From: DAHUXN01 sp963729815
GTDB taxonomy: Bacteria; Acidobacteriota; Terriglobia; Acidiferrales; UBA7541
DNA length: 64,000 nt
Assembly (NCBI GenBank): GCA_963729815.1
Contig: CAVSPU010000004.1
Location: 930,001-994,000 of the forward strand
Reading direction: 5' to 3'
The translations under genes and the position numbers were made by a program. Below are positions 36,371-45,177 of the stretch, piece after piece. The notes below the pieces were generated by a model, which saw only the letters and a list, made by a program, of their open reading frames with translations, was not told the DNA's origin and did no database searches. Numbering within the stretch: position 1 is the first letter of the stretch; each line of letters begins with the position of its first letter.

Positions 36371-36969
36371 CATTCGCGGCAATCCCCACGGATGCCCTGA
36401 TGCTCAAAGGGGCCGCCGCTCCAGTAACCCTTCTCCAATTCGGCAACCCTGGAACCCGATGCCGGGTTAGAAGTAGCCGTACTTGGCATTTCAAGTCGAA
36501 TCACCAAGCGATAACTCCTGTATGGTGGGCAATTCGAAAGTTAAGCGTTTATTCCCGAGCGGCCCGTCACTTTGGCGGGCTTCCGAATGTGCCTGCGCCG
36601 CCGATTTGAGTCTGAGCAAGAAACTGCATTGAACAATACCATGCATGGCTGGTGTCAGCGCGGACACCATCGAACTAGGAATTCGCGCAGACTCTATCTC
36701 CGCCTATGTCTAGTACCCCGTCATTCATTCGGAATTGGCGGGCATGCGGAGCGCAATCCGCGTCGCAATGTTAATCAGCCGGTGAAGCAACCTGCTTGTA
36801 GTTTATGGCTGTCAAGCCATTTCGCGCAGTAGCTCAACGCAGCGTGAGTCTTGGAGGCGTGACCGACCCCGCCCATATTTATTGGTGAAAGCGAGTGCTG
36901 ACTTGCGAGGTTCTTGCAGTATACTTTCCCGGTTTGCGCGGTTGGATTCTTACAAGGAGTGCATCCATC
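36371..36969. other. 600-bp intergenic region before the BNR-repeat gene
   Basis: No supported gene; short open frames here have no ribosome sites or family likeness. A TATACT box at about 36918-36923, with a weak CTGACT 16 bases upstream, is the best promoter candidate for the following gene. AAGGAGTG precedes its ATG. Confidence 0.5.
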
Positions 36970-39900
36970 ATGAAGCGAATTTCGCGGGTTGTGTATTGGG
37001 GGCTGGTATTCGCCAGCGTGCTGACATTAACTTTGAGCGCCGCGGCGCAAGTCAAACCCGACCTCTATGCCGGGCTTAAGTGGCGTAACGTCGGACCTTT
37101 CCACGGTGGCCGCATCGCTTCTGTCACCGGCGTCATCGGCCAGGCCGGTGTGTTCTACGTCGGTACGCCCCAGGGTGGCATCTGGAAAACCACCAGCGCC
37201 GGCGTCACATGGTTGCCCATCTTCGACCAGGTGAAGAGCGTGGATAGCGTTGGCGCAATCCAAGTCGCTCCCTCCGATCCCGAAGTCGTTTATGCAGGCG
37301 CTGGCGATCCCATCGGCGGCAGCCTCGGCAATGGCATGTGGAAGTCCACTGATGCCGGCAACACTTGGCAGCACATCGGCCTGGATGACACCGTGAAGAT
37401 CGACAGCATCGTGGTCGATCCGAATGATCCCAATTTGGTGGTCGTCTCCGCCCTCGGCGACGCGACACACGACGGCGGCGGAATCTACCGCTCCACTGAT
37501 GGCGGCAAGACTTGGACCAATGTCCTCAAGCCCGCGGGCTACGACGGCACACGCGAAGTGGAGTACGCATACGACGACCCCAGCGTCATGCTGGCCGACA
37601 CGCAGGGCACGGGCGGCGGTTTTTTCCGCGGTCCCGGCCCTCAACCCAAGACCAAGCCACCGCTGGTCTTCAAATCCACCGACGAGGGCCAGACCTGGAC
37701 TCAAATCAAGATTCCGGCTTTCCCGGGTCGCGTTGGTGTGGCGATCGCGATGCACACCAAGGGCCAGCGCTTCTACATCGTCGGCAACAATATTGAGAAC
37801 GGCTCGGGGCTGTTCCGCTCCGACGACGGCGGTAACACCTGGCAGCACATGGCAGGCAAGGATACGCGCATCAGCAACGGCCAGGGTTCCTACAGTTGTG
37901 GCGTCTTCGTGGACTCGCAGAACCCTGACATCCTCTACACCGTTAGCACCGCCATGTACGGCTCCACAGACGGCGGGGTCACGTTCCACGCCTTCAAAGG
38001 CGCGCCCGGCGGAGAGGATTACCACAAGCTCTGGATCGATCCTACCAACGGCAAGCGAATGGTGGTTGGCGCCGACCAGGGTGCCAGCGTCACCCTCGAC
38101 GGCGGCGACACCTGGAGCCTCTGGTATACCCAGCCGATCAGCCAGGTCTACCATGTCAATACTGACAGCCAATATCCTTACTGGATTGTGACTTCGCAGC
38201 AGGATACCGGCGCGGTCATGGTCAACAGCCGCGGCATGTGGGGCCAGCTCAACTTTTTTAGCGACTGGAGCCCTGTGCCCTCCTCTGAATTCGGCGTCAT
38301 CACGCCCGATCCCGAGAACCCCCACATCCTCTATGCGGTCGGCTATGGTCCCGGCGGCGGCGGCAACGGCCTGGTCAAAATCAATATGTCGACCGGGCAG
38401 TGGGAAAACGTTGCGCCCAATTTCGGCGCTGATGCCACAAACTACCGCGCCGGTCGTGACTTCCAGAAAAAATTCGACAGCGCCTTCGATCCCAGCGCCC
38501 TGTACGTGGCCTATCAATGCCTGGTCGTCTCCCGCGACGGCGCGCATTCTTGGAAGGCGTTCAGCCCCGACCTCACGACGAAGACGGGCGAGCCAACGGT
38601 GGCCTGCGGCACGCCGGAACCACCGCAGCCGCAACGCGAGGGCACCTTCAACCCGCCTGCGCCATCCATCAGCGACTTCTCCATTTCCAAGGTCAAGCAG
38701 GGCGTAGTGTGGACCGTGAGCACCAACGGACAGATCTACAACACGATGGACGGCGGCAAACGCTGGAACAACGTCAGCAATATCGCCGACGCGCCCCCGA
38801 ACACTAACTTCAACACCATCGAAGCCGGAGATGAAGTCAATACCGCCTACGTCACGGGTCGCATCGGCGGCCAGCGCGGTCCCGCTGGCGCCGAGCCCAG
38901 CAAACAGGACGAGGACGTGCCGCTGATCTGGCGCACCACCGACGGCGGCAAGACTTGGACCAGCATCGTCAACGGCCTGCCTCTCGACGAGCGCACCGGA
39001 AGCTGGGTAAACGTTCTGCGCGCCGATCCCGAGCAGCCCGGCCTGCTTTTCGCCGGAACCGAGACGACCGTCTACGTCAGCTTCGATAATGGTGATCACT
39101 GGGAGTCGCTGCGCCAGAATCTGCCCAGCACCTCGATCCGCGATCTCGCCATCCACACCGATTACCACATGAACGATCTGGTCATCGGCACGTACGGCCG
39201 CGGCCTATGGATTCTCGACGACATCGCCCCGCTGCGCCAGATCGCCGCCAACGCTAACGCCATCAGCTCTTCCTCCGCCTATCTCTTTGAGCCGGAAGAG
39301 GCCATTCGCGCCCGCATCAACAGCAACTGGGACCAACCAACCTCCGTCGAAGTACCTCATGCGCCCAATCCGCCGTATGGCGCGATCGTGGATTATTACC
39401 TCAGCCATCAGCCCAGCGGGCCGATTCAGCTTCAGGTCCTCGACTCCAAGGGCAACCTGGTGCGCACGATTTCTAGCACGTTGCCGCCGCCCATCGAGGG
39501 CCAAGAGTATCCGCGCTACTGGCTGGCCTCGCCCCAGTCGCTCGCTCTCAGCGCCGATGTCGGTGAGAATCGCGTCAACTGGGACCTGCTCTATGATGAT
39601 CCGCCGGCCTTCCAGCACGATCTCGAAAACCAGATGAATATGGTCGCGGGTGCCACCACCGCTGGTCCGCACGGGCCGCAGGTGATTCCGGGCGTTTATA
39701 CGCTCAAGCTGACTGTGGACGGCCAAGTCTACACCCAGCACGTCACCGTCATGAACGACCCGCGCGTCGACCAAAGCCCCAAGCTTATGGCCGCCCTCCG
39801 CGCCCAGAACCAGCTCACGATGCTGGCGTATCATGGAATGCAGCAGAGCTATCAAGGCAATCAAGAAGTGAATACGGTCAGGGCGCAGCTTGCGTCCCTG

Positions 39901-40302
39901 ATGAAGAGCAGCTTGCCCGGTGATGTCGCCACGCAGGCCAAGACGCTCGACGCCAGCCTGACCAAGATTGGCGGCGAAATGCCGGCCAGCGGCTCCTTCT
40001 TCCGCCGTCCCACTCCTAAGCCCGATGAGCTGCGATCCTTCATCACACTAAACGACGACTACAACACCATGGTCAGCATGATGCAGGTGGGCCTCGACAT
40101 GGCGCCCACCCCTACCCAGATCGCCACATGGGAAAGCGACTGCCGTAACTACAACCGCACCGTGGACGCCTGGATGGCGATGCAGAAGCAAGACATCGCC
40201 AACTTCAACGCTGTGCTGGCCAAAGACCAACTGCAGGTGCTTAACGTCGCGCCCACCAAGCTCACTGGCTCGTCGTGCAGCTTTAAGGCCGGCTCGAACT
40301 AA
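36970..40302 (+). CDS. Exported VPS10/sortilin-like BNR-repeat protein
   Basis: 1110 residues from the ATG at 36970, with AAGGAG nine bases upstream. The signal peptide MKRISRVVYWGLVFASVLTL ends in AAAQ. The body is a beta-propeller of sialidase-type (BNR/Asp-box) repeats: GGIWKTTSAGVTW, MWKSTDAGNTW, IYRSTDGGKTW, LFRSDDGGNTW, TDGGKTWTS. This resembles the VPS10/sortilin and xyloglucanase-like exported proteins common in Acidobacteriota. The C-terminal 300 residues are helical with a beta-sandwich. No catalytic residues can be assigned, so enzyme or binding function is open. Confidence 0.88.
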   Translation: MKRISRVVYWGLVFASVLTLTLSAAAQVKPDLYAGLKWRNVGPFHGGRIASVTGVIGQAGVFYVGTPQGGIWKTTSAGVTWLPIFDQVKSVDSVGAIQVAPSDPEVVYAGAGDPIGGSLGNGMWKSTDAGNTWQHIGLDDTVKIDSIVVDPNDPNLVVVSALGDATHDGGGIYRSTDGGKTWTNVLKPAGYDGTREVEYAYDDPSVMLADTQGTGGGFFRGPGPQPKTKPPLVFKSTDEGQTWTQIKIPAFPGRVGVAIAMHTKGQRFYIVGNNIENGSGLFRSDDGGNTWQHMAGKDTRISNGQGSYSCGVFVDSQNPDILYTVSTAMYGSTDGGVTFHAFKGAPGGEDYHKLWIDPTNGKRMVVGADQGASVTLDGGDTWSLWYTQPISQVYHVNTDSQYPYWIVTSQQDTGAVMVNSRGMWGQLNFFSDWSPVPSSEFGVITPDPENPHILYAVGYGPGGGGNGLVKINMSTGQWENVAPNFGADATNYRAGRDFQKKFDSAFDPSALYVAYQCLVVSRDGAHSWKAFSPDLTTKTGEPTVACGTPEPPQPQREGTFNPPAPSISDFSISKVKQGVVWTVSTNGQIYNTMDGGKRWNNVSNIADAPPNTNFNTIEAGDEVNTAYVTGRIGGQRGPAGAEPSKQDEDVPLIWRTTDGGKTWTSIVNGLPLDERTGSWVNVLRADPEQPGLLFAGTETTVYVSFDNGDHWESLRQNLPSTSIRDLAIHTDYHMNDLVIGTYGRGLWILDDIAPLRQIAANANAISSSSAYLFEPEEAIRARINSNWDQPTSVEVPHAPNPPYGAIVDYYLSHQPSGPIQLQVLDSKGNLVRTISSTLPPPIEGQEYPRYWLASPQSLALSADVGENRVNWDLLYDDPPAFQHDLENQMNMVAGATTAGPHGPQVIPGVYTLKLTVDGQVYTQHVTVMNDPRVDQSPKLMAALRAQNQLTMLAYHGMQQSYQGNQEVNTVRAQLASLMKSSLPGDVATQAKTLDASLTKIGGEMPASGSFFRRPTPKPDELRSFITLNDDYNTMVSMMQVGLDMAPTPTQIATWESDCRNYNRTVDAWMAMQKQDIANFNAVLAKDQLQVLNVAPTKLTGSSCSFKAGSN

Positions 40303-40331
40303 TCAGGAAGTTAAATATATAACTCTCCTAA

Positions 40332-40352
40332 GGCGCACCCAATCCGTGCGCC
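40332..40352 (+). terminator. Hairpin downstream of the BNR-repeat gene
   Basis: GGCGCAC and GTGCGCC form a 7-bp stem with a 7-base loop, 30 bases after the stop codon. There is no following T run. This is probably the end of the transcript. Confidence 0.4.
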
Positions 40353-40589
40353 CAAGGTGTGGTATTTGGTAATCTTGTCCATTGGCGCCTCACATTAACA
40401 ACAGACTATCTCCGCGAAAGGATTCATGAAGCTATCCTGCGACGCCAATCGCCGAAAGTCGGTTTATCGGATGCTGGGCTTGATTTTTTCCCGTGGCAAC
40501 GGGGCGCGATGTATGCTAATCTAGTTACGACGTAAATTGAATACGAAGGAGCCGGGTGAGCAGGCAGCACGCCAACCAAAAACCAGCTT

Positions 40590-40605
40590 GCCTGCCTAGG
40601 CAGGC
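40590..40605. repeat. Perfect 16-bp palindrome
   Basis: GCCTGCCTAGGCAGGC is a perfect palindrome at the left edge of the repeat-rich non-coding region. From memory, similar GCCTGCC-type palindromes recur in many environmental genomes as dispersed elements. Copy number here is one. Confidence 0.6.
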
Positions 40606-40649
40606 CCGGAGCGACCCTCCCGCAGAGAGAATCCCCGCAAACTGCACGA

Positions 40650-41256
40650 TTTCTAATCGCCAACTCTCAGAATTAGAATTGCTCGTAACTTACACAAAAC
40701 AAAGCATCGGCTCATTTCTAATCGCCAACTTTGGAACCGCTTCGCGTCTCCACACGCTCTCGCGCCACACTCCCGCCTTTCGTCAGGGCGCGGCTTCAGC
40801 CGTGCCGATTCATTCGCCTTCCGAATTCCCTTCCTTTCGCGCCCCTCATCTGAGCGACCTTCCGCCCCGCCGGTCGCGAGCGAAACGACTCCGCAATCCC
40901 CGCTTTCTTCCTCATCGCCGTGCCTATTGGGAATTAGAACCGCGCGTAACTTACACAAAACACTCACTCGGGCTCATTTCTAATCACGGAATTTACCGTT
41001 TTTACAAAATTGCTCTCCCATTTTCGGACACTCGCCCCACTGCATCCACTCAATTTCTAATCGGGACACCAACGTTCAGTGAATTTCCCGTAAGTTACAG
41101 AAAACACACATCGGCACTCCATTCTAATCGGGACAAATTTCAGCCCCCATTCGACGCAGATCATCCCTCGCAGGGGCCATTTCTAATCGATAGATTCGGC
41201 ACATATCATTTTTCCGCAACTCGCACAAATCAAACGCTCGTACCCATCTCTAATCG
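40650..41256. repeat. Array of degenerate ~65-bp repeats with two conserved boxes
   Basis: Box A (TTTCTAATCG or one-base variants) occurs seven times, beginning at 40650, 40715, 40977, 41054, 41121, 41180 and 41247. Box B (CGTAACTTACACAAAAC and variants) follows a box A at 40684, 40945, 41089 and 41215. Typical spacing is 59-77 bases, except for an extra stretch of about 190 bp between copies two and three. GAATTAGAA, the reverse of box A, sits just before box B in the first two units and can pair with it. The unit boundaries are too variable for a CRISPR array. Confidence 0.75.
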
Positions 41257-41428
41257 ATATGCACACAGCGCTTTGCCGATGCCCGTTCTTCCGCTTCTGC
41301 AATTCTCCTTATCGCGTCTCGCACTCAACCCGGCGCCGCGGCCCCGCCACCTCTTGGACTTCCCTGCAAGTGCGTTTCGCGCCATAATCGGCGCGCACGA
41401 AAACGAAATTCCGTCTCGAGGCCGGAAC

Positions 41429-42547
41429 TTGCCCGAATCGCTCAGAGAAATAATCTACGCCTACAATGATCGCGCGCCGGTCGCCGAAGCGCACACCATC
41501 CCCTCCGCGTGGTACGTCGACCCGCGCATCGCCGAACTCGAGAAGCAATCTGTCTTTGGCCGGACGTGGCAGGCGGTCGGGCGCCTCGATCAAGTCGCGG
41601 AGCGAGGACAATTTTTCACCGCCGATCTTGCCGGCGAACCTATCGTCGTCGCTCGCGGAGCCGATGGCGAATTGCGCGCCTTCTATAATGTCTGCCGCCA
41701 TCATGCGGCCGCCGTCGTCACCGAGCCGCAAGGAAGCGCGGCGAATTTCCGCTGCCCGTATCACGGTTGGACCTACGGCACGGACGGAACGCTGAAAGGC
41801 ACGCCGGATTTCGACGGCGTCTGTAATTTCGACCGCGCCGAAAATGGCCTTGTGCCTATTCGCGTCGCCACATGGGAGAAATTTGTTTTCGTGAATCTCG
41901 GCGCGCAGGCTGCTCCCCTCAAAGAATTTCTCGGCGCCCTGGTCGCGCGCGTCAAGCCGCTTCGTTTGGGTTCGCTGCATTTTTTCGAGCGGCGCATCTA
42001 CGAGCTGAACTGCAATTGGAAAGTCTACGTCGACAATTATCTCGACGGCGGCTATCACGTCCCTCATTTGCACAAAGGCCTGAACAGCGTCCTCAACTAC
42101 GCGAACTACACCATTGAAAACGAGGATCGCTTTTGCCTCCAGTCCAGCCCCGTGGAAACTTCCGGCGCTTCCGCCGACGCCGACGCGGCGGCCACGCGCC
42201 AGGGCAGTCGCGCCAATTATTTCTGGCAGTATCCGAATTTCATGCTCAATTGGTACGAGGGCTATCTCGACACGAATCTGGTCCTGCCGATTTCCATCGA
42301 CCGCTGCCGCGTGATTTTCGATTTTTATTTCACTGGCACAGATGCCGCCGCGAAGGAATACAATCGGCAAAGCATCGCTGTGAGCCATCGCGTGCAGGAA
42401 GAAGACGTGGACATCTGCGAATCCGTGCAACGCGGACTCCACTCCCGCGCCTATCGTGCGGGCCGGCTTTCCGTGCGGCGCGAGGCCGGTGAACATTTGT
42501 TTCACCGGCTGCTGGCCGCGGATTTGAAGGCAGGCCTAGGCGAATGA
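41429..42547 (+). CDS. Rieske non-heme iron oxygenase, alpha-subunit type
   Basis: 372 residues from TTG at 41429, with GAGG eight bases upstream. The frame is open much further left, but only through the repeat array. The [2Fe-2S] ligands are Cys89-x-His91 (VCRHHAAAV) and Cys109-x2-His112 (CPYHGWTYG). The mononuclear iron site is in NWKVYVDNYLDGGYHVPHLH, with His210 and His215. The length and lack of a beta subunit suggest the choline/carnitine/glycine-betaine-type monooxygenase group rather than a ring dioxygenase. A reductase is not nearby. An M20 amidohydrolase gene follows after 19 bases. Confidence 0.9.
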   Translation: MPESLREIIYAYNDRAPVAEAHTIPSAWYVDPRIAELEKQSVFGRTWQAVGRLDQVAERGQFFTADLAGEPIVVARGADGELRAFYNVCRHHAAAVVTEPQGSAANFRCPYHGWTYGTDGTLKGTPDFDGVCNFDRAENGLVPIRVATWEKFVFVNLGAQAAPLKEFLGALVARVKPLRLGSLHFFERRIYELNCNWKVYVDNYLDGGYHVPHLHKGLNSVLNYANYTIENEDRFCLQSSPVETSGASADADAAATRQGSRANYFWQYPNFMLNWYEGYLDTNLVLPISIDRCRVIFDFYFTGTDAAAKEYNRQSIAVSHRVQEEDVDICESVQRGLHSRAYRAGRLSVRREAGEHLFHRLLAADLKAGLGE

Positions 42548-42566
42548 ATTGAAGGGGGCAAAGATC

Positions 42567-43748
42567 ATGGACGCAAAAGCGGGCGCGCAAGAGCGGTTCC
42601 GCCAGTCGGAAAAGAAAATCCTCGATTTGAGCCATCGCATCCACGCGCATCCGGAGCTCGGCTTCGAAGAAGAGAAAGCCTCCGCGTGGCTCGCGGATGA
42701 ATTGGCTGATGCCGGATTCGACGTGAAGCGTGGCATTTGCGATCTTTCGACGGCGTTTTCGGCCCGCGCGGGAAACGGCCCTCTGCATATCGCCATCTGC
42801 GCCGAATATGACTGCCTGCCGGCCATTGGCCACGCCTGCGGGCACAACATGATCGCGGCGATGGCCATCGGCGCGGGAATCGCCGCGGCAAAAGTCGCGA
42901 ATGATGTCGGCTTGACTGTCACTGTCATCGGCACGCCGGCCGAGGAAGTCGGCAATGCCAGCGGCAAAATCATTCTCCTCGAGCGCGGCGCGTTCACCGG
43001 AATGCATGCCGCGATGATGGTCCATCCCGCGCCAATCGAAATGTTGGAGGCGCATTTGATCGCCGCGTCTATCTTCGACGTGTATTACACGGGAAAAGAA
43101 GCGCATTCTTCGGCTTTTCCGGAGATGGGAATCAATGCGGCGGACGCATTGACGGTCGCGCAAACGTCCATCGGGCTTTTGCGCCAGCATCTGCGGCCCA
43201 CGGACCGCGTGCACGGAATCATCACCCATGGCGGCGATGCACCCAACGTCGTTCCGGCTCACACTTCGGCGAAATACATGGTGCGCGCCGAAACCATAAA
43301 AGAGCTGGACGACGTGCGCACGAAAGTTCATCGCTGCTTCGAGGCCGGCGCCATCGCCACGGGCGCGAAAATGGAAATTCGCGGCGGCGACCAGCCCTAC
43401 GCCGACGTCAAGTACGACCACGAAATGAGCCTGATTTACAAACGAAACGCGGAAGCGCTCGGCCGCGAATTTCCGGAGCTCACGCCGATGATGCAGCGCA
43501 TGGCCGCTTCCACGGACATGGGAAACGTTTCCTACGCGATTCCGTCCATTCATCCCATGATTGGAATTAATTCTCTGCCGGCCGCGAATCATCAGCCGGA
43601 ATTCACGGCGCATTGCATCACACCCGAAGCCGACAAGGCGGTGCTCGATGGCGCCCTTGCGATGGCATGGACGGCGATTGAAATGGCCAGCAACGCCGCT
43701 TTGTGCGCGCGCCTGACAAAGCAAAACGGCGCGCGAGCGGGCGCATAA
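42567..43748 (+). CDS. M20-family amidohydrolase (aminobenzoyl-glutamate/N-acyl amino acid type)
   Basis: 393 residues from the ATG at 42567, with AAGGGGG upstream. M20D features are LSHRIHAHPELGFEEEKAS at the N-terminus, the metal-binding CGHNMI, TPAEEVG (catalytic Glu), the lid-domain segment AHSSAFPEMGINAADAL, and the final NHQPEFTAHCI with the His ligand. This subgroup covers indoleacetyl-amino-acid hydrolases, aminobenzoyl-glutamate hydrolases and N-acyl-amino-acid hydrolases. It is cytoplasmic, without a signal peptide. The Rieske oxygenase gene 19 bases upstream suggests joint catabolism of an amide or quaternary-amine compound. Confidence 0.93.
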   Translation: MDAKAGAQERFRQSEKKILDLSHRIHAHPELGFEEEKASAWLADELADAGFDVKRGICDLSTAFSARAGNGPLHIAICAEYDCLPAIGHACGHNMIAAMAIGAGIAAAKVANDVGLTVTVIGTPAEEVGNASGKIILLERGAFTGMHAAMMVHPAPIEMLEAHLIAASIFDVYYTGKEAHSSAFPEMGINAADALTVAQTSIGLLRQHLRPTDRVHGIITHGGDAPNVVPAHTSAKYMVRAETIKELDDVRTKVHRCFEAGAIATGAKMEIRGGDQPYADVKYDHEMSLIYKRNAEALGREFPELTPMMQRMAASTDMGNVSYAIPSIHPMIGINSLPAANHQPEFTAHCITPEADKAVLDGALAMAWTAIEMASNAALCARLTKQNGARAGA

Positions 43749-43767
43749 ATAATAATAAATGGTGCGG

Positions 43768-44521
43768 CTATTTTTTTTCGAGGAGCGGCGTCCAGCGCGA
43801 GAGATGGTTCAGTGACGCCGTATGCGTGTGGTCGAGTTCCAGCGGCGTGACGGAAATCGCGCCATCTCGGATCGCCGCGTAATCCGTGTCCGGGTCGATG
43901 CCTTCCGAAAGTCTCTGCTCGTGCAGCCAATAATAAGTTCGTCCGCGCGGATCCTCTGCCACGCTCGAGCACATTGCGCGTGATTTTCGGCGACTGGCGC
44001 GTAAAGCGAACCGCGCCCGTGCACAGATTCGGCACGTTGACGTTCAGCAGCACTCCCGGCGGCAAGCCTTCTTTCAAAACAATAGGCGCCAGCCGCGCGA
44101 TGAATTCCGCCGCAGGCTTGTAGTCGAATTCCCGCGCGCGCGCCGCCACTGAAATCGCGATCGCGGGAACGTGGTTGATCGCCGCTTCCATGGCCGCGCC
44201 GACGGTGCCGGAATAATAAATATTTTCGCCGAGATTGGCTCCGCGATTGATTCCGGAGACGACCAAATCCGGCCGCTGCGGCAAAAGCGTGTGGAACGCG
44301 AGAATCATGGCGTCCGCCGGCGTGCCTTCCACGGACCATTCGCGCTCGGCGACCTGCTCGCAGAAAATCGGCTGGCGAAGCGTGAGCGATTGCGCGGTGG
44401 CGCTGCGCTCGTGCGACGGCGCGACCACAGTCACGGTGCCTACGGCCTGCAACGCCTGGACGAGCGCACGCAGACCGTGCGCGGAGATGCCGTCGTCGTT
44501 GGTCACCAAAATATTCGGCAT
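43768..44521 (-). pseudogene. surE: 5'/3'-nucleotidase SurE, single-base frameshift
   Basis: From the ATG at 44521 the protein is a normal SurE: MPNILVTNDDGISAHGLRAL, VVAPSHERSATAQSLTL, VEGTPADAMILAFHTL and DLVVSGINRGANLGENIYYSG with all metal ligands. After SPKITRNVLE (near 43960) the frame becomes nonsense. The neighbouring frame supplies VAEDPRGRTYYWLHEQRLSE and the typical end ALNHLSRW-like tail, stopping at 43768. Dropping one C in GAGCGTGG restores a full 250-residue protein. All catalytic residues precede the shift. This is a recent mutation or sequence error rather than an old pseudogene. Confidence 0.88.
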
Positions 44522-44582
44522 GAAGTAATGATTCGAAAGCCGGAGGGGCGGGCCGGTAAAACTGTTTGCGCCCGCGAAAAAA

Positions 44583-44659
44583 TGGTCGGGACGACTGGAT
44601 TCGAACCAGCGACCTCACGCACCCCAAGCGTGCGCGCTACCAGGCTGCGCCACGTCCCG
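44583..44659 (-). tRNA. tRNA-Pro (anticodon GGG)
   Basis: 77 bases on the minus strand including an encoded CCA. The acceptor stem is CGGGACG/CGTCCCG with discriminator A. The D arm is GCGC-AGCCTGGTA-GCGC, the anticodon stem CACGC/GCGTG with loop TTGGGGT (GGG at 34-36), and the T loop GGTTCGAATCC. It lies 61 bases upstream of surE and 21 bases downstream of the MerR gene, all on one strand. Confidence 0.95.
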
Positions 44660-44680
44660 ACCGCGAGCAAAAATAGCGTA

Positions 44681-45091
44681 TCACCGTGGTTCGAGAAGGG
44701 TCAAGACAGCCAGAAGTTCTTCGCGAAGATCGAGGAGGCATTTGCGCTGTGCGCGGGAAAGCTCGTGATCGCGTTCACTGACGGGCGGCGCATCGGGAAC
44801 GGGAGCGGCGTTCGAATCAGCGGTTCCGTTTTGTTCCGCAAGATGGCGGCGCGCGCCGGCGATCGTGAAACCCTCTTCGTAAAGCAGGCGCTTGATTTCA
44901 AAGACGCTTTCGATATCTTCGCGGCGATACATGCGATGGCCGCTCGAACTCTTCACGGGTTGCAGCGAGGGGAATTCCGTTTCCCAGTAACGCAGGACAA
45001 AAGCCTTCGTTCCCGTCAGGCGGCTGACTTCGCCGATGCGAAACAGGTTCTTATCGGGAATCGCGCCAGCGGATTGGGTCGCGGAGGCCAT
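44681..45091 (-). CDS. MerR-family transcriptional regulator
   Basis: 136 residues. The N-terminal winged helix reads LFRIGEVSRLTGTKAFVLRYWETEFP, then SSSGHRMYRREDIESVFEIKRLLYEEGFTIAGARRHL. A short coiled coil ends the protein (SRAQRKCLLDLREELLAVL). There are no metal-binding Cys. This resembles the short MerR proteins often near tRNA-Pro and ihf genes in many phyla, with an unknown effector. Confidence 0.92.
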   Translation of the reverse strand: MASATQSAGAIPDKNLFRIGEVSRLTGTKAFVLRYWETEFPSLQPVKSSSGHRMYRREDIESVFEIKRLLYEEGFTIAGARRHLAEQNGTADSNAAPVPDAPPVSERDHELSRAQRKCLLDLREELLAVLTLLEPR

Positions 45092-45177
45092 TTCGTTGAT
45101 ACATGCTCTCTCGCTATCGTAGACTGATTCCGCGCCGTGTCAACCCCGGGCGAGAGGCCAGGAAAAACGCGCGCCCC

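Noticed and set aside
36371..36969. Small genes in the gap before the BNR-repeat gene
   Set aside because: Open frames up to 86 codons have no ribosome sites, and composition is unlike neighbours.
37027..39168. 713-codon open frame on the minus strand opposite the BNR-repeat gene
   Set aside because: It mirrors the GC-rich third-position pattern of the plus-strand gene, has no family likeness and no ribosome site. The plus-strand protein has clear repeats and a signal peptide.
40650..41256. CRISPR array
   Set aside because: Repeats are only 10-17 bases, variable, unevenly spaced, and no cas gene is nearby.
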